Below are positions 1 through 8,044 of a stretch of DNA of 64,000 nt, piece after piece. The stretch lies in assembly GCA_016191165.1 (NCBI GenBank), contig JACPPF010000023.1, positions 124,001 to 188,000 of the forward strand. Reading direction: 5' to 3'. The position numbers and the translations under genes are program-made. The stretch comes from Planctomycetota bacterium (GTDB lineage Bacteria; Planctomycetota; Planctomycetia; Gemmatales; Gemmataceae). Position 1 is the stretch's first letter, and every line of letters starts with the position of its first letter. The notes beneath the pieces are model-generated. The model did not search any database, was not told the DNA's origin, and worked only from the letters and a program-made list of their open reading frames with translations.

Positions 1-1475
1 AGGGCGATCATTTCGTTCTGTATCTTGTTGACCTTCGCCCGCGCCACCTTGAGTTTCTTCTCGCGAGCCGGACCGGGAGGATTCTTGTCAAGGTTCTCGG
101 CCAATTCCAGAAGTTCAAAACGCGCCTGCTTGAGTGCGGCCTTGGCCTGCTCGATGCGTTTGGCCGTCTTGGCATCCGGGCCGCTGCTGGCGCTGAGGCG
201 CAACAGGAGCGAGGTGTCGTAATAATCCAGGCCACCGCCGCCCATCTTGTTGCGCAGACCGGCGCACAGATCGCTCGAGTGAAAAATACCCGCCAGGGCG
301 TAGTAGTCGGTTGTCGGGATTGGATCAAACTTGTGATCGTGGCAGCGGGCACAACTGACGGTCAGCGCCAGCATGGAGCGCGTGAACGCGTCGATCTGCT
401 CGTCGATGTTGTCCATGACGAAGCGGACCTTGAAACGCTGATTGACATCGCGCACGCCCAGAGCCAGGAAGCCCGTTGCGATTAGGCGTTCGTCCTTGAG
501 CCTCTGAAGCTCCCCCTCAGCCCCGGCCCCTCTCCCTCCGGGAGAGGGGAGAGGCAACAGGTCGCCGGCGATTTGCTCACGAATGAATTGATCGTAGGGC
601 TTGTCACGATTGAAGGCGTCGATGACGTAATCGCGGTAGCGCCAGGCATGGGGGTAGGGGAGGTTGCGCGCCGACCCGGTCGATTCGCCATAGCGCGCCA
701 GGTCAAGCCAGTGCCGACCCCAACGCTCGCCAAAAGCGGGCGACGCCAGGAGCCGATCGACGACCTTCGCAAATGCCGCTTGCCGCTTCGCGTTCGGCGC
801 ATTCCCGTCCTTCACGAAACTTGCCACTTCCGCCGGCGTCGGCGGCAAACCCGTGAGATCGAACGTCACACGCCGAATCAGCGTCGCCGCATCGGCGTCG
901 CCAACGGGATTCAGGCCCTTCGATTCCAGTTTCGCGAGCAGAAAACGGTCGATGTCATCGCGCGACCAGGCCTTGTCCTTCACGGCGGGCGCCGGCACGA
1001 TGCGCAGCGGCTGAAACGCCCAGTGCTGCTTGCGAAGTTTTTCGTACTCGGGATTCGGCCGACCGAGCGACTTGGGCACGCGTGGCCCGGGCCAGGCGGC
1101 GCCATCCTTGATCCACTGCGTCAGATCCGCGATTTCCCTGGAGGACAACGGCTTCTTAGGCGGCATCTGCACTTTCTTGTGCGTTCGCTTCACCGCCTGG
1201 ATGAGCAGGCTTTTTTCAGGATGCCCCGGCACAATCGCCGGCCCGCGCCCGCCGCCGGTCAACAGACCGTTGCGATCATCCACGCGCAGCCCGGCGCGAG
1301 AATTGGTATCGGCGGAATGGCAGTTGTAACAGTGGTTCGCGAGCAGCGGGCGAATCTTCCGCTCGAAAAAATCGAGCTTCGCCTCCTCCTTGCTCGACGC
1401 CGACTGGGCATTCACCGGCCCCGTCAGGAACGGCACAAGCGACAACGACAACAGAACGCGTAGGCTCTTTGACAT
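1..1475 (-). CDS. Planctomycete cytochrome c / DUF1549 / DUF1553 protein (C-terminus outside window)
   Basis: Secreted multidomain protein of the planctomycete PSCyt1-PSCyt2-PSD1 type; its true role is unknown, though it is usually assumed to be surface or periplasmic redox or polysaccharide-related. From the ATG at 1475 there is a signal peptide ending near VNAQ, then a haem c motif CYNCH at about residue 52 followed by the family motif PPKKPLS. DUF1549 and the start of DUF1553 follow (FGERWGRHWLDLARY, YDQFIREQIAGDLLP, CARCHDHKFDPI). A second CxxCH occurs in CARCHDHKFDP. The reading frame is open to the left edge, so the gene is partial. Between IAGDLLP and ERLIATGFLALG, where homologs are normally short, an in-frame stretch PLPSPGGRGAGAEGEL is encoded by a palindromic repeat (511-555). 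The family call is firm; the physiological role is not known. Confidence 0.9.
   Translation of the reverse strand, partial: MSKSLRVLLSLSLVPFLTGPVNAQSASSKEEAKLDFFERKIRPLLANHCYNCHSADTNSRAGLRVDDRNGLLTGGGRGPAIVPGHPEKSLLIQAVKRTHKKVQMPPKKPLSSREIADLTQWIKDGAAWPGPRVPKSLGRPNPEYEKLRKQHWAFQPLRIVPAPAVKDKAWSRDDIDRFLLAKLESKGLNPVGDADAATLIRRVTFDLTGLPPTPAEVASFVKDGNAPNAKRQAAFAKVVDRLLASPAFGERWGRHWLDLARYGESTGSARNLPYPHAWRYRDYVIDAFNRDKPYDQFIREQIAGDLLPLPSPGGRGAGAEGELQRLKDERLIATGFLALGVRDVNQRFKVRFVMDNIDEQIDAFTRSMLALTVSCARCHDHKFDPIPTTDYYALAGIFHSSDLCAGLRNKMGGGGLDYYDTSLLLRLSASSGPDAKTAKRIEQAKAALKQARFELLELAENLDKNPPGPAREKKLKVARAKVNKIQNEMIA
511..555. repeat. Palindromic repeat inserted in frame in the DUF1553 gene
   Basis: GC-rich palindromic sequence with core CCTCTCCCTCCGGGAGAGG. 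It adds about 15 codons to the host gene without breaking the frame. A second member lies at 34748-34788 inside another gene, in the same orientation and the same reading frame relative to its host. Confidence 0.75.
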
Positions 1476-1630
1476 ACGTGCGCTTCCCTGATGACGAAAA
1501 CGACCGAGAAGCCTGGGCGGCTTCAGCTGGTGCATGAACTGCCTAATATACCCGAAGGTTTGCGAAAACGAAAGCAAAAAATGCGTCCGGCGATTTTCGA
1601 TCGCATCGAAGAAAGGGGAAGGCAAAAAAG

Positions 1631-1705
1631 GGTGGATGACCGGACTCGAACCGGCGACTTCGAGATCCACAATCTCGCGCTCTAACCAACTGAGCTACAC
1701 CCACC
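1631..1705 (-). tRNA. tRNA-His (anticodon GTG)
   Basis: On the minus strand a full cloverleaf can be drawn. The acceptor stem GTGGGTG pairs with CATCCAC (one G-T wobble). The D arm contains AGCTCAGTTGG. The anticodon stem CGAGA/TCTCG carries the loop TTGTGGA, giving anticodon GTG. The T arm has GGTTCGAGTCC. The extra G at position -1, opposite C73, is encoded, as expected for bacterial tRNA-His. CCA is not encoded. A short T run follows the 3' end. The matching synthetase hisS lies at 32481-33812. Confidence 0.96.
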
Positions 1706-1832
1706 ACGGGCACTTTCAGATGCCTTTATCTTAAACGATTCGTTCGCTTTGACAAGCGAGAATTCCACGTCACACGATGGCCACAAATTGAGCTGGCGAG
1801 GTTTCACCTCAGACCAAACGGCCCCCACCCAA

Positions 1833-1890
1833 GCCCGAAGCGTTAGCGAGGGAAATCTTCCGCATCCTCCCTCGCGTACGCTTCGGGCCT
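1833..1890. repeat. Palindromic repeat (GCCCGAAGC family)
   Basis: Imperfect inverted repeat with arms GCCCGAAGCGTTAGCGAGGG and CCCTCGCGTACGCTTCGGGC around a spacer of about 18 bases. It lies in the 360-base gap between tRNA-His and the antiporter gene. No coding sequence is visible in this gap. Confidence 0.7.
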
Positions 1891-1947
1891 GTATCGAAAC
1901 TTGACTCATGCGCTATTAGATTCTCGGATTAAGGAACCTGTTGCCTC

Positions 1948-2059
1948 GTCCAGACTGAATTTTGGCGTTGCTCCCGTAGTGTGGACTTTAGTCCACACGC
2001 CGCTCGCGTGGACTGAAGTCCACGCTACGACCGACCCAAGCCCAAAATTTTGTCTGGAC
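1948..2059. repeat. Nested inverted repeat, MITE-like
   Basis: Outer arms of about 18 bases (GTCCAGACTGAATTTTGG and CCAAAATTTTGTCTGGAC) flank an inner double hairpin made of GTGGACTTTAGTCCAC and GTGGACTGAAGTCCAC. The whole unit is about 112 bases and encodes nothing. It ends just after the antiporter stop codon and could also act as a transcript end structure. Confidence 0.65.
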
Positions 2060-2065
2060 AACGCA

Positions 2066-3391
2066 CTAGGCCATGAAAAACAAAAGCGTTGCCAGCCCGA
2101 ATACCGGGAGCAAGATCAGGGTCGAATAAAGTAAGTACCCGAAGAACGACGGCATGCGATAACCCATGTGCTCCGCCAGGCTTTTTACCATGAAATTCGG
2201 GCCGTTGCCAATGTACGTCATGGCGCCCATGAAAACGGCGCCGGCGCTGATGGCTTGCAGCAAGTGCGGTTTTTGCAACGACAGCTCGGCGTAATGCTTG
2301 CTGCCCGCGGCCAGGGTGGCGAAGGCGACGTAAGTCGGTGCGTTGTCAAGCCAGGACGACAGCGCGCCGGTAAGCCAAAAAAACTGCCACGGCTCGCTGA
2401 TCCCGAAATCGCCTCGATGGTGCATAAGCAGTGCGAGAGCCGGAATCATGGTGGCGAAAATGCCCGCGAAGAGGACCGCGACCTCGATGATTGGCCCCCA
2501 GGCGAAATTGTTGTGCTCGCGCACCGATCGGCGCGTACAAAGCAGGGACAGGATGCCCATTGCCAGCATGATGAAATTAGGCCAAGGACGAGTCAATTTG
2601 AATTCCCCTGCGATCACCTCCGATTGCAACAGCACTGCCGCCAGGATGCCCGCGAGAAAAATCAAATTGATCGGCCCGCCGATGACGAACGAGCCATGCC
2701 GCGGCGGGAATGCCGAGCGGTCCGGCTCACGCCAGTAGGCGACGACGTCCCATGCGAATGCGATCAAGATCACCAGGCCGTTGACCACGAGCCAGTGTTG
2801 CCACAGGTTCTCGAAGGTCCAGAAGAAATCAACGCCGCGCAGAAAACCCAGGAGCAGCGGCGGATCCCCCAGGGGCGTAAGGAGACCGCCGAGGTTGCTG
2901 ACGACGAAGATGAAGAAGATCGGCAGGTGGCTGCGATTCTTCCTGACGAGGTTGATGCGCAGCATCGGGCGGATCAACAGGATGCTCGCCCCGGTCGTGC
3001 CGATGAAGTTCGCCAGCACCGCTCCCAGGATCAGGACCCCGGTATTGATGAAGGGCGTGGGCCGAAATTGGCCCTGAACCGCGACCCCCCCCGCCACGCA
3101 AAAAAGCGCGCCGAGCAAGACGATAAAGTCAACATACTCCAGCGCCACATCGCCCAGCGTTTCCAGGGCGGCCTCCTGATGCTCGTATTCGTGCAGGTAC
3201 CAGACGTAGCCAATCACGGGCAACGCCAGCACCAACGTCACGAACGCCTTGTTTCGATTGTGATGCCACCACTTCTCGTGCGCCAACGGCAGCACGGCAA
3301 TGGCAAGGAGTAACAATACGAAGGGAATCACGGACCACGGCGATACCATCAAGACGGCGTCAGCGTTCGCGAAGAGCACCAGCAATTCCAT
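2066..3391 (-). CDS. Sodium:proton antiporter / CitMHS-like ion transporter
   Basis: Integral membrane transporter of the ArsB/NhaD-CitMHS superfamily, probably exchanging Na+ for H+; the substrate is inferred from the family only. About 11-12 hydrophobic segments are visible. Conserved patches are NFIGTTGASILLIRPMLR, SNLGGLLTPLGDPPLLLG, LDNAPTYVAFATLAAG and GNGPNFMVKSLAE, the re-entrant and ion-path motifs of this family. I start it at the ATG at 3391 (MELLVLFANAD), giving 441 residues. A longer reading from a TTG at 3475 would overlap ispH and run through a perfect palindrome at 3414-3457, so that extension is unlikely to be translated. The gene follows ispH on the same strand and may share its transcript. 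Confidence 0.82.
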   Translation of the reverse strand: MELLVLFANADAVLMVSPWSVIPFVLLLLAIAVLPLAHEKWWHHNRNKAFVTLVLALPVIGYVWYLHEYEHQEAALETLGDVALEYVDFIVLLGALFCVAGGVAVQGQFRPTPFINTGVLILGAVLANFIGTTGASILLIRPMLRINLVRKNRSHLPIFFIFVVSNLGGLLTPLGDPPLLLGFLRGVDFFWTFENLWQHWLVVNGLVILIAFAWDVVAYWREPDRSAFPPRHGSFVIGGPINLIFLAGILAAVLLQSEVIAGEFKLTRPWPNFIMLAMGILSLLCTRRSVREHNNFAWGPIIEVAVLFAGIFATMIPALALLMHHRGDFGISEPWQFFWLTGALSSWLDNAPTYVAFATLAAGSKHYAELSLQKPHLLQAISAGAVFMGAMTYIGNGPNFMVKSLAEHMGYRMPSFFGYLLYSTLILLPVFGLATLLFFMA

Positions 3392-3413
3392 TTTCTTGGT
3401 CCACACGTTCGCC

Positions 3414-3457
3414 GGAAGCGCAAGCGACGGATTGTCAGGTCCGTCGTTTGCGCTTCC
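3414..3457. repeat. Palindrome between ispH and the antiporter gene
   Basis: Inverted repeat with 18-base arms GGAAGCGCAAGCGACGGA and TCCGTCGTTTGCGCTTCC (one mismatch) around an 8-base loop. The GGAAGCG(C/T)AAGCGACGGA motif recurs inside the dehydrogenase gene at 28746-28794. It starts 11 bases past the ispH stop on the minus strand and could limit read-through to the antiporter. Confidence 0.8.
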
Positions 3458-3467
3458 GTCCAGCGAA

Positions 3468-4406
3468 TTAGCCAACCACCGTCAACGAACGCAACTCCCT
3501 GGGCAACTGAAAGCTCACGTCTTCCTCGCGGACCGTGTGCGTCTCGACGGTCGCCTGGTAGTTGCGCTTCAGATACTCGACACAGTCCTGCACCACGTCC
3601 TCCGGAGCGCTGGCGCCCGCGGTCACCAGGACGCAAGTCGCGTTCACGAACCAGCGCGGCTCAATCTCGCGCGCGCTGTCGATCAGGTAGGCCCGCTTGC
3701 CCAGGGTCGTCGCCAGTTCCGCGAGCCGCAGGCTGTTGGAGCTATTGCGGCTGCCGAGTACGAGTACGACATCGGCCTGGGGCACCAGTTCCTTGACCGC
3801 TTCCTGGCGGTTTTGCGTCGCGTAGCAGATGTCGTCCTTCTTCGGCCCGACGATATGCGGAAAGCGTTTGCGCAGGGCCGCGATGATGACCTCGGCGTCA
3901 TCCACGCTAAGCGTGGTTTGGGTCAGGTAAGCGACCTTGGCGTCCGCGGGCAGGTCGAGGGTCTCGACTTCTTTTTCGTCCTGGACCAGGCGTATATTTC
4001 CCGGGGCCTCGCCGACCGTGCCGACAACCTCGTCGTGCCCCTCGTGGCCTATCAGAAGAATCGTGTATCCTTCCCTGGCGAAACGAATCGCTTCGAGGTG
4101 GACCTTGGTCACGAGCGGGCAGGTGGCGTCGATGGCGTTGAGATTGCGCTCAGCCGACGCGGCGCGGATCGCCGGAGCGACGCCATGCGCACTGAAGAGG
4201 ACCACGGAGTTCGCGGGAATCTCGTCAATACCATCCACGAAAACGACACCCCGCTTTTTGAATCGCTCGACGACGTGTAGGTTGTGCACGATCTCGTGAT
4301 AAACAAAGAGCGGCGTGCCAAACAGTTCCAGCGCGCGCTCCAGGCTGTCAATCGCCATGTTGACGCCAGCGCAAAACCCGCGCGGGTTGGCGAGAATGAT
4401 CTTCAT
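3468..4406 (-). CDS. ispH: 4-hydroxy-3-methylbut-2-enyl diphosphate reductase
   Basis: Last enzyme of the MEP isoprenoid pathway: it reduces HMBPP to IPP and DMAPP with a [4Fe-4S] cluster in the cytoplasm. The 312-residue length is typical. The three cluster cysteines are in ANPRGFCAGV (Cys12), IDATCPLVTKVH and KKDDICYATQNRQ. Substrate-binding motifs HEIVHN, SAHGV, GHEGHDEV, YLTQTTLSVDD, GSRNSSNS and GASAPE are all present. The ATG at 4406 gives the standard N-terminus MKIILANPRGFC. The antiporter gene follows on the same strand. Nothing is missing, so the enzyme should be active. Confidence 0.97.
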   Translation of the reverse strand: MKIILANPRGFCAGVNMAIDSLERALELFGTPLFVYHEIVHNLHVVERFKKRGVVFVDGIDEIPANSVVLFSAHGVAPAIRAASAERNLNAIDATCPLVTKVHLEAIRFAREGYTILLIGHEGHDEVVGTVGEAPGNIRLVQDEKEVETLDLPADAKVAYLTQTTLSVDDAEVIIAALRKRFPHIVGPKKDDICYATQNRQEAVKELVPQADVVLVLGSRNSSNSLRLAELATTLGKRAYLIDSAREIEPRWFVNATCVLVTAGASAPEDVVQDCVEYLKRNYQATVETHTVREEDVSFQLPRELRSLTVVG

Positions 4407-4482
4407 GCGAGGCCTCCGTTGTTCTCAATCATCCTACCCAGGAACGCGCGGATGGCCAATCGTAAGCTGAACCCATGAAAAC

Positions 4483-4514
4483 AAAAAACCCCTGCGAAGG
4501 TCTCGGCAGGGGTT
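4483..4514 (-). terminator. Rho-independent terminator after the small secreted-protein gene
   Basis: On the minus strand the hairpin AACCCCTGCC / GCAGGGG is followed by TTTTTTG. It lies just downstream of the gene at 4537-4878. Confidence 0.8.
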
Positions 4515-4536
4515 CGATACGAGCGTCGTTTCGTGG

Positions 4537-4878
4537 TTATTCGTAAACCACGGTCTTGACACTGATGGTCAGTTTCTTCTTCTTCTCGGTCACGATCCCC
4601 GTGACGGTCCCATTCTTGGCCGCGGCGCAGATGCCGTCGTGATATTTCTTGTGCGATTCGGCGTCGAAGAAGTAGATGACATCCTTTTTCTTCTTGTTCT
4701 TGACCACAAGGACGGTTTCGCACACGGTCGATTTGTTCAGCTCGCACTTGTTGCAAGCGACCAAACCCTTGAGTACGACCGTTTTCTTCTCCTTTTTCTT
4801 GTCCTGAGCGAAGTTGGCGTCAACGGTCACCAGCAGACCGGCGCAAACAAAGGCGAAAATGGCCAGACAAACGCGCAT
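4537..4878 (-). CDS. Small secreted cysteine-containing protein, function unknown
   Basis: A 113-residue protein with an N-terminal signal peptide (LAIFAFVCAGLLVTVDANFA), then a Lys-rich stretch (DKKKEKK). A cysteine cluster CNKCELNKSTVC follows, then a basic loop NKKKKDV and the segment KYHDGICAAAKNGTVTGIV. The cysteines and the closing phrase resemble small planctomycete exported proteins (DUF6370-like), but I cannot assign the family firmly. It is probably a compact beta fold in the cell envelope, perhaps metal-binding or disulfide-bonded. The gene has its own terminator and is likely monocistronic. Confidence 0.65.
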   Translation of the reverse strand: MRVCLAIFAFVCAGLLVTVDANFAQDKKKEKKTVVLKGLVACNKCELNKSTVCETVLVVKNKKKKDVIYFFDAESHKKYHDGICAAAKNGTVTGIVTEKKKKLTISVKTVVYE

Positions 4879-5003
4879 GTTGAGTTCCCCTTGAAAAAAA
4901 GACAGTTAACCATCCGAAGGGCTATCCGACATCGTATGGCGTTCATCGGTCATTGCAAGAGAAATCTTGACGGGGGCCGAAAAGGTTGTGACGGGAGAAG
5001 AAC

Positions 5004-5048
5004 AACCCGAAGCCCGGACGAGAAGACGGCTCGCCGATACTCCGGGTT
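5004..5048. repeat. Imperfect inverted repeat upstream of the small secreted-protein gene
   Basis: Arms beginning AACCCGAAGCCCGG and ending CTCGCCGATACTCCGGGTT pair imperfectly. It lies in the 199-base gap between two minus-strand genes. No other feature is seen in this gap. Confidence 0.45.
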
Positions 5049-5077
5049 AGCGCGTGCTTCGATCCCGACAACTGGAG

Positions 5078-5437
5078 CTATTGTTTCGGGGTAAACGTCG
5101 TCGGCGACGCCGCCCGACCGGGGCGCATGCGCCGCTGGAAGTCGAGTTCCAACGCGCCGTAGTTGTTTTCCACCGTCTGCACGATATTTGACAGCAACCC
5201 CAGCAACCGCTTGGCGGTGTAGAAATTCATCACCACCCGGTGGGTCAACTTGACGGGTTCGCCGGGGTTGGGTTGCAACTGGGTGCTCAGTCCGAAATCA
5301 AGGACCAACTCTTCCGGGGTCATGCTGGCCCGGCAAAAATTCGTGTACACCGTCGAAACGTCGCTCGCATCCGCCTGCCATTGCTGGGCCTGAGCAGCCG
5401 GGGCGGCGCCTTCGGGGGAACGCAGTTCGTCAGCCAT
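5078..5437 (-). CDS. DUF3467 family protein
   Basis: Cytoplasmic protein of 119 residues matching DUF3467, a small family of unknown function widespread in bacteria. The diagnostic pattern is visible: NFCRASMTPEELVLDFG, then THRVVMNFYTAKRLLGLL, then a C-terminal helix ending NNYGALELD. I choose the ATG at 5437 (MADELRSPEG) because GGAG lies at the right distance before it; an ATG 12 bases upstream lacks a ribosome site. It is transcribed away from the RsbT-like gene at 5700, so the two share an intergenic region of about 260 bases. Confidence 0.85.
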   Translation of the reverse strand: MADELRSPEGAAPAAQAQQWQADASDVSTVYTNFCRASMTPEELVLDFGLSTQLQPNPGEPVKLTHRVVMNFYTAKRLLGLLSNIVQTVENNYGALELDFQRRMRPGRAASPTTFTPKQ

Positions 5438-5699
5438 GAGAAACTCCAATGCAAATAGATGTGGGTTCGGGGTAAATCCAGGTGTATCAACGAGCGCAGC
5501 CCCAGGCTGTTAGGCCCCGCCTTCACCCGCGGAATGGGCCTGCGCCGGGGTTATGATACGATTTCCTGTTTGGTATTTCACTGGTTTTGGCAATATTGCG
5601 GGCATGAAAATATTGATCTAGCCTAAAAAATGCGGTTTAGGTAAGATTTTCCGCGTGCCGGAGGCACCAGCCAAAACGATGGTCAAGGATGGACCAGCC

Positions 5700-6230
5700 A
5701 TGACGAGCACACCGTTTCTCACGTTGAACCTGCGTGGCAAGAAGGACGCCGTTCTCGCTCGGCAGCGCGCCCGCCGGGTTGCCAGTATCCTCAATTTCGA
5801 TTCCCGCGAACAAACCTGCATTGCCGCCGGGACTTTTGTTGTCGCCTGCCAGGCTTTGCTGTTGCTTGGCCGGGCGAAGCTTTGTTTTCAGCTGGAAAAT
5901 CAGCACCTCCAGGTTTTTGCCGAGGAGATCGAGAACAGACCGGAAGGTGCGCCGCCCCAGGCATCGCGGCGGCTGGCGGGTTATTTCCCGTCGTCGGATT
6001 CGACGCTGCTATTTCGACTCGCCAAGCCGCTGCCGGCGCGGGATTTGGCAGCTGACGAGCAGGAGTTGGGCTGGCTGGTGAATCAGGTGGAAACCACGGC
6101 GTGCCATGGCCTGTTCGATGAGATTGCGAAACAGAATCAGGAGGTGTTATCGCTCCTGGGTGAGTTACGGTTGTATCAACAGAATTCCGAAGTTGCCGAA
6201 GAAAAAATCGCCAAGCCAAATGCCGCCTGA
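5700..6230 (+). CDS. Degenerate RsbT-like (GHKL ATPase-fold) protein
   Basis: A 176-residue protein whose first 80 residues read like an RsbT/RsbW-type anti-sigma regulatory ATPase fold: LARQRARRVASILNFDSREQ, then a helix, then AKLCFQLENQHLQVFAEE. Active members have an N-box with a conserved Asn (ELARN); here the place reads FVVACQALLLLG, and no DxGxG ATP-lid motif follows. ATP binding is therefore probably lost. The C-terminal half (FDEIAKQNQEVLSLLGELRL) is helical and may be a coiled coil. The ATG at 5700 has AAGGATGG upstream. The next gene on the strand is a sigma-70 family factor, so a role as a non-catalytic sigma regulator is possible, but this is inference. Confidence 0.55.
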   Translation: MTSTPFLTLNLRGKKDAVLARQRARRVASILNFDSREQTCIAAGTFVVACQALLLLGRAKLCFQLENQHLQVFAEEIENRPEGAPPQASRRLAGYFPSSDSTLLFRLAKPLPARDLAADEQELGWLVNQVETTACHGLFDEIAKQNQEVLSLLGELRLYQQNSEVAEEKIAKPNAA

Positions 6231-6350
6231 TGGTGGAAGTGATAGAATTGTCAAGGTCGCTGATAGCTTGCCCGAAACGCCCCCACCTCCTCATCCTCCC
6301 TGGCCGATCGGCCGGGCGGGGACTATTTTCATTTTTTTTGCAAAAAATAC

Positions 6351-6379
6351 TTGTAATCCGAAAAAATCGCCTTTACAAT
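6351..6379 (+). promoter_or_regulatory. Sigma-70 type promoter of the sigma-factor gene
   Basis: TTGTAA (6351-6356), a 17-base spacer, then TACAAT (6374-6379). The expected start near 6386 leaves an untranslated leader of about 300 bases before the ATG at 6683. Confidence 0.6.
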
Positions 6380-6385
6380 GGTTCG

Positions 6386-6682
6386 TGAAATGAAGAACGA
6401 AGCAGGTTCCTCGCAGTTGTGGCGAGGAGGCGCCGCCTGAATTTGAGGGTTGCGCCGGATAGTCAAGGACGTGCGCCTCACGATTTTTCAGTTTCCCGCT
6501 CGACGGAGAATTGAAAAAACGCGAAGGCACGGAAGGTGACATCACCAAGGGAGGCCGTGGCCTATTCCCAACGGTGCCCTGTCGCTCGTGCGGTTCGCCG
6601 CTTTTCCTAGGGGCACGGAAAAGCGTCCTGGACTCACCCGCAACGTGGCTCGAAAACCTCTTTCTACAAGGGAAACACGGCA
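6386..6682 (+). promoter_or_regulatory. Long structured leader of the sigma-factor gene
   Basis: Leader of roughly 300 bases between the promoter and the sigma gene. It contains a possible 16-codon mini-ORF (6390-6440, MKNEAGSSQLWRGGAA). Within it is a hairpin CCTCGC/GCGAGG (6409-6427). Further on are an imperfect TTTTTCA/TGAAAAA stem near 6485-6520 and a perfect 9-bp stem CGCTTTTCC/GGAAAAGCG (6599-6625). No gene is seen. The arrangement could control translation of the sigma factor, as rpoH leaders do, but this is inference. Confidence 0.4.
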
Positions 6683-7705
6683 ATGAAGACGAAGGCAGCA
6701 CCCAAGCGCCGGGCGAAGGCGGCGCCCGTGGAAGCGATTGCGATCGACACCTCCCAGACGATTTTTTCGTCTGACCTGCTCACCCCCGATGAGGAACGCC
6801 AACTCCTCGCCGCATTCTGGGAATGCAAAAGTGAACTGGTCAGATTCCTGGTTCGCTACTTCCCCAAGCTTCGTTCGCACAAACCAGTCCATGAACCCTG
6901 GCCGATGGCGCAGTTCATCCGCGACTATTGCGACAACGACGCACGGGAAAACCAGAACATCCGCAAGGTCCACGACCGCTATATCCATTGCAAACACCGG
7001 CTCGCCTCGGCCAACATCCGACTGGCCGCCCATGTCGCCAAGCGCTTTCGGCATCACGCTCTGGGGTACTCGGATCTTTTGCAAGAAGCCGTCTGCGGTC
7101 TGATGCAAGCGATCGACCGGTTTGACGTCAGCCACGGAACCCGGCTCGCAACCTACGCGACCTGGTGGATCAGGCAAACGCTCCAGATTGCGGTTGCCCG
7201 GCAGAGCCATCTGGTCAGTCTGTCGCCGCACCACCTTCAGGAGTTGGGGCTTCTCCAGCAAGAATCCGAAGCTTTGGCTCACGGCGGACAACATCTGCCC
7301 AGTCCACAAGAGTTGGCTCACCGCACTGGTTCCAGCCTCGAACATCTGACTCACCTCCAGACCGCCACGCGTGCTCCCGTCTCCCTGAACGCCGTCCTCG
7401 ATGACGACAGCGATTTCAAGCTCACCGAGGCGATGCCCGATAACGAGAGCCAAACCCTCCGCACCAACAGCGAACGGCAGGAAGCTCTTGGTTTCCTCAT
7501 GGAAAACCTCAGGCCCCGCGAACGTAAGGTGCTCGATCTCCGCTTTGGCCTGACCGGTAACGGCACGCACAGCCTGCGTCAAATCGGCCATCTGCTCCGC
7601 ATCAGCAAGGAACGTGTTCGCCAAATTCAAAATCGCGCTCTCGAAAAACTTCGCGCCAGTGCCGAGCGCGTCGGCTGGGAGCCGAGTCTCCTCCTCGGGG
7701 GCTGA
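6683..7705 (+). CDS. RNA polymerase sigma factor, sigma-70 family (RpoD/RpoS-like)
   Basis: Promoter-recognition subunit of RNA polymerase, 340 residues: longer than an ECF factor and shorter than a full RpoD. The first 30 residues are basic/low complexity and lack region 1.1. Region 2 follows (ANIRLAAHVAKRF, YSDLLQEAVCGLMQAIDRFD, GTRLATYATWWIRQTLQIAV). Region 3 includes LPSPQELAHRTG. Region 4 has RPRERKVLDLRFGL and a helix-turn-helix SLRQIGHLLRISKERVRQIQ. The tryptophan pair of region 2.4 (ATWWIRQ) is intact. It has its own promoter, a long leader and a strong terminator. An alternative sigma of the group 2 kind is the likely role. Confidence 0.92.
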   Translation: MKTKAAPKRRAKAAPVEAIAIDTSQTIFSSDLLTPDEERQLLAAFWECKSELVRFLVRYFPKLRSHKPVHEPWPMAQFIRDYCDNDARENQNIRKVHDRYIHCKHRLASANIRLAAHVAKRFRHHALGYSDLLQEAVCGLMQAIDRFDVSHGTRLATYATWWIRQTLQIAVARQSHLVSLSPHHLQELGLLQQESEALAHGGQHLPSPQELAHRTGSSLEHLTHLQTATRAPVSLNAVLDDDSDFKLTEAMPDNESQTLRTNSERQEALGFLMENLRPRERKVLDLRFGLTGNGTHSLRQIGHLLRISKERVRQIQNRALEKLRASAERVGWEPSLLLGG

Positions 7706-7736
7706 GAAACGCTAGCGTCCTTTGAGCTTGACTGAG

Positions 7737-7771
7737 AAACAAACGGGCCGACAGACGGCCCGTTTGTTTTT
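7737..7771 (+). terminator. Rho-independent terminator of the sigma-factor gene
   Basis: Hairpin AAACGGGCCG / CGGCCCGTTT with a short loop ACAGA, followed by GTTTTTG. It lies 32 bases after the stop codon. Confidence 0.9.
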
Positions 7772-7830
7772 GCACTCGACCTTGCCTCATTTCCAGATTC
7801 TACCTGGACACGAAGCTTTGCTACGTATTT

Positions 7831-7915
7831 CGTAGGTCAGGCTTTCTAGCCTGACAGCGCAGCCCATGTTGATTGATAATTGGCGATTCGCGTCAGGCTG
7901 GAAAGCCTGACCTAC
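7831..7915. repeat. Palindromic repeat (GTCAGGCTTTCCAGCCTGAC family), copy 1
   Basis: Each end contains a small hairpin (GTCAGGCTTTCTAGCCTGAC and GTCAGGCTGGAAAGCCTGAC), and the two ends are inverted repeats of each other (CGTAGGTCAGGC / GCCTGACCTAC). A second copy is at 47101-47174. It occupies the gap between the sigma factor and the fadJ-like gene. Confidence 0.85.
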
Positions 7916-8044
7916 AATTGCGTAGGCAAGCCGGGAAACGAGGATGATTAGAATTCGGTGATGGTGTGGTGGAAAAAAGATCGGCTTCGCGATAAGGTGA
8001 AAAGGAAATGCGCACCCCGCACGCCTTGGTTCAAGGAGGCAGAC

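Noticed and set aside
1491-1734. Small plus-strand open frames
   Set aside because: They overlap the tRNA-His gene on the opposite strand and resemble no protein.
2168-3313. Long plus-strand open frame antisense to the antiporter
   Set aside because: Its charged low-complexity composition fits antisense translation of a membrane protein.
3392-3475. TTG-started N-terminal extension of the antiporter gene
   Set aside because: It runs through a near-perfect palindrome, overlaps ispH and has no ribosome site. The ATG at 3391 begins just before the membrane part.
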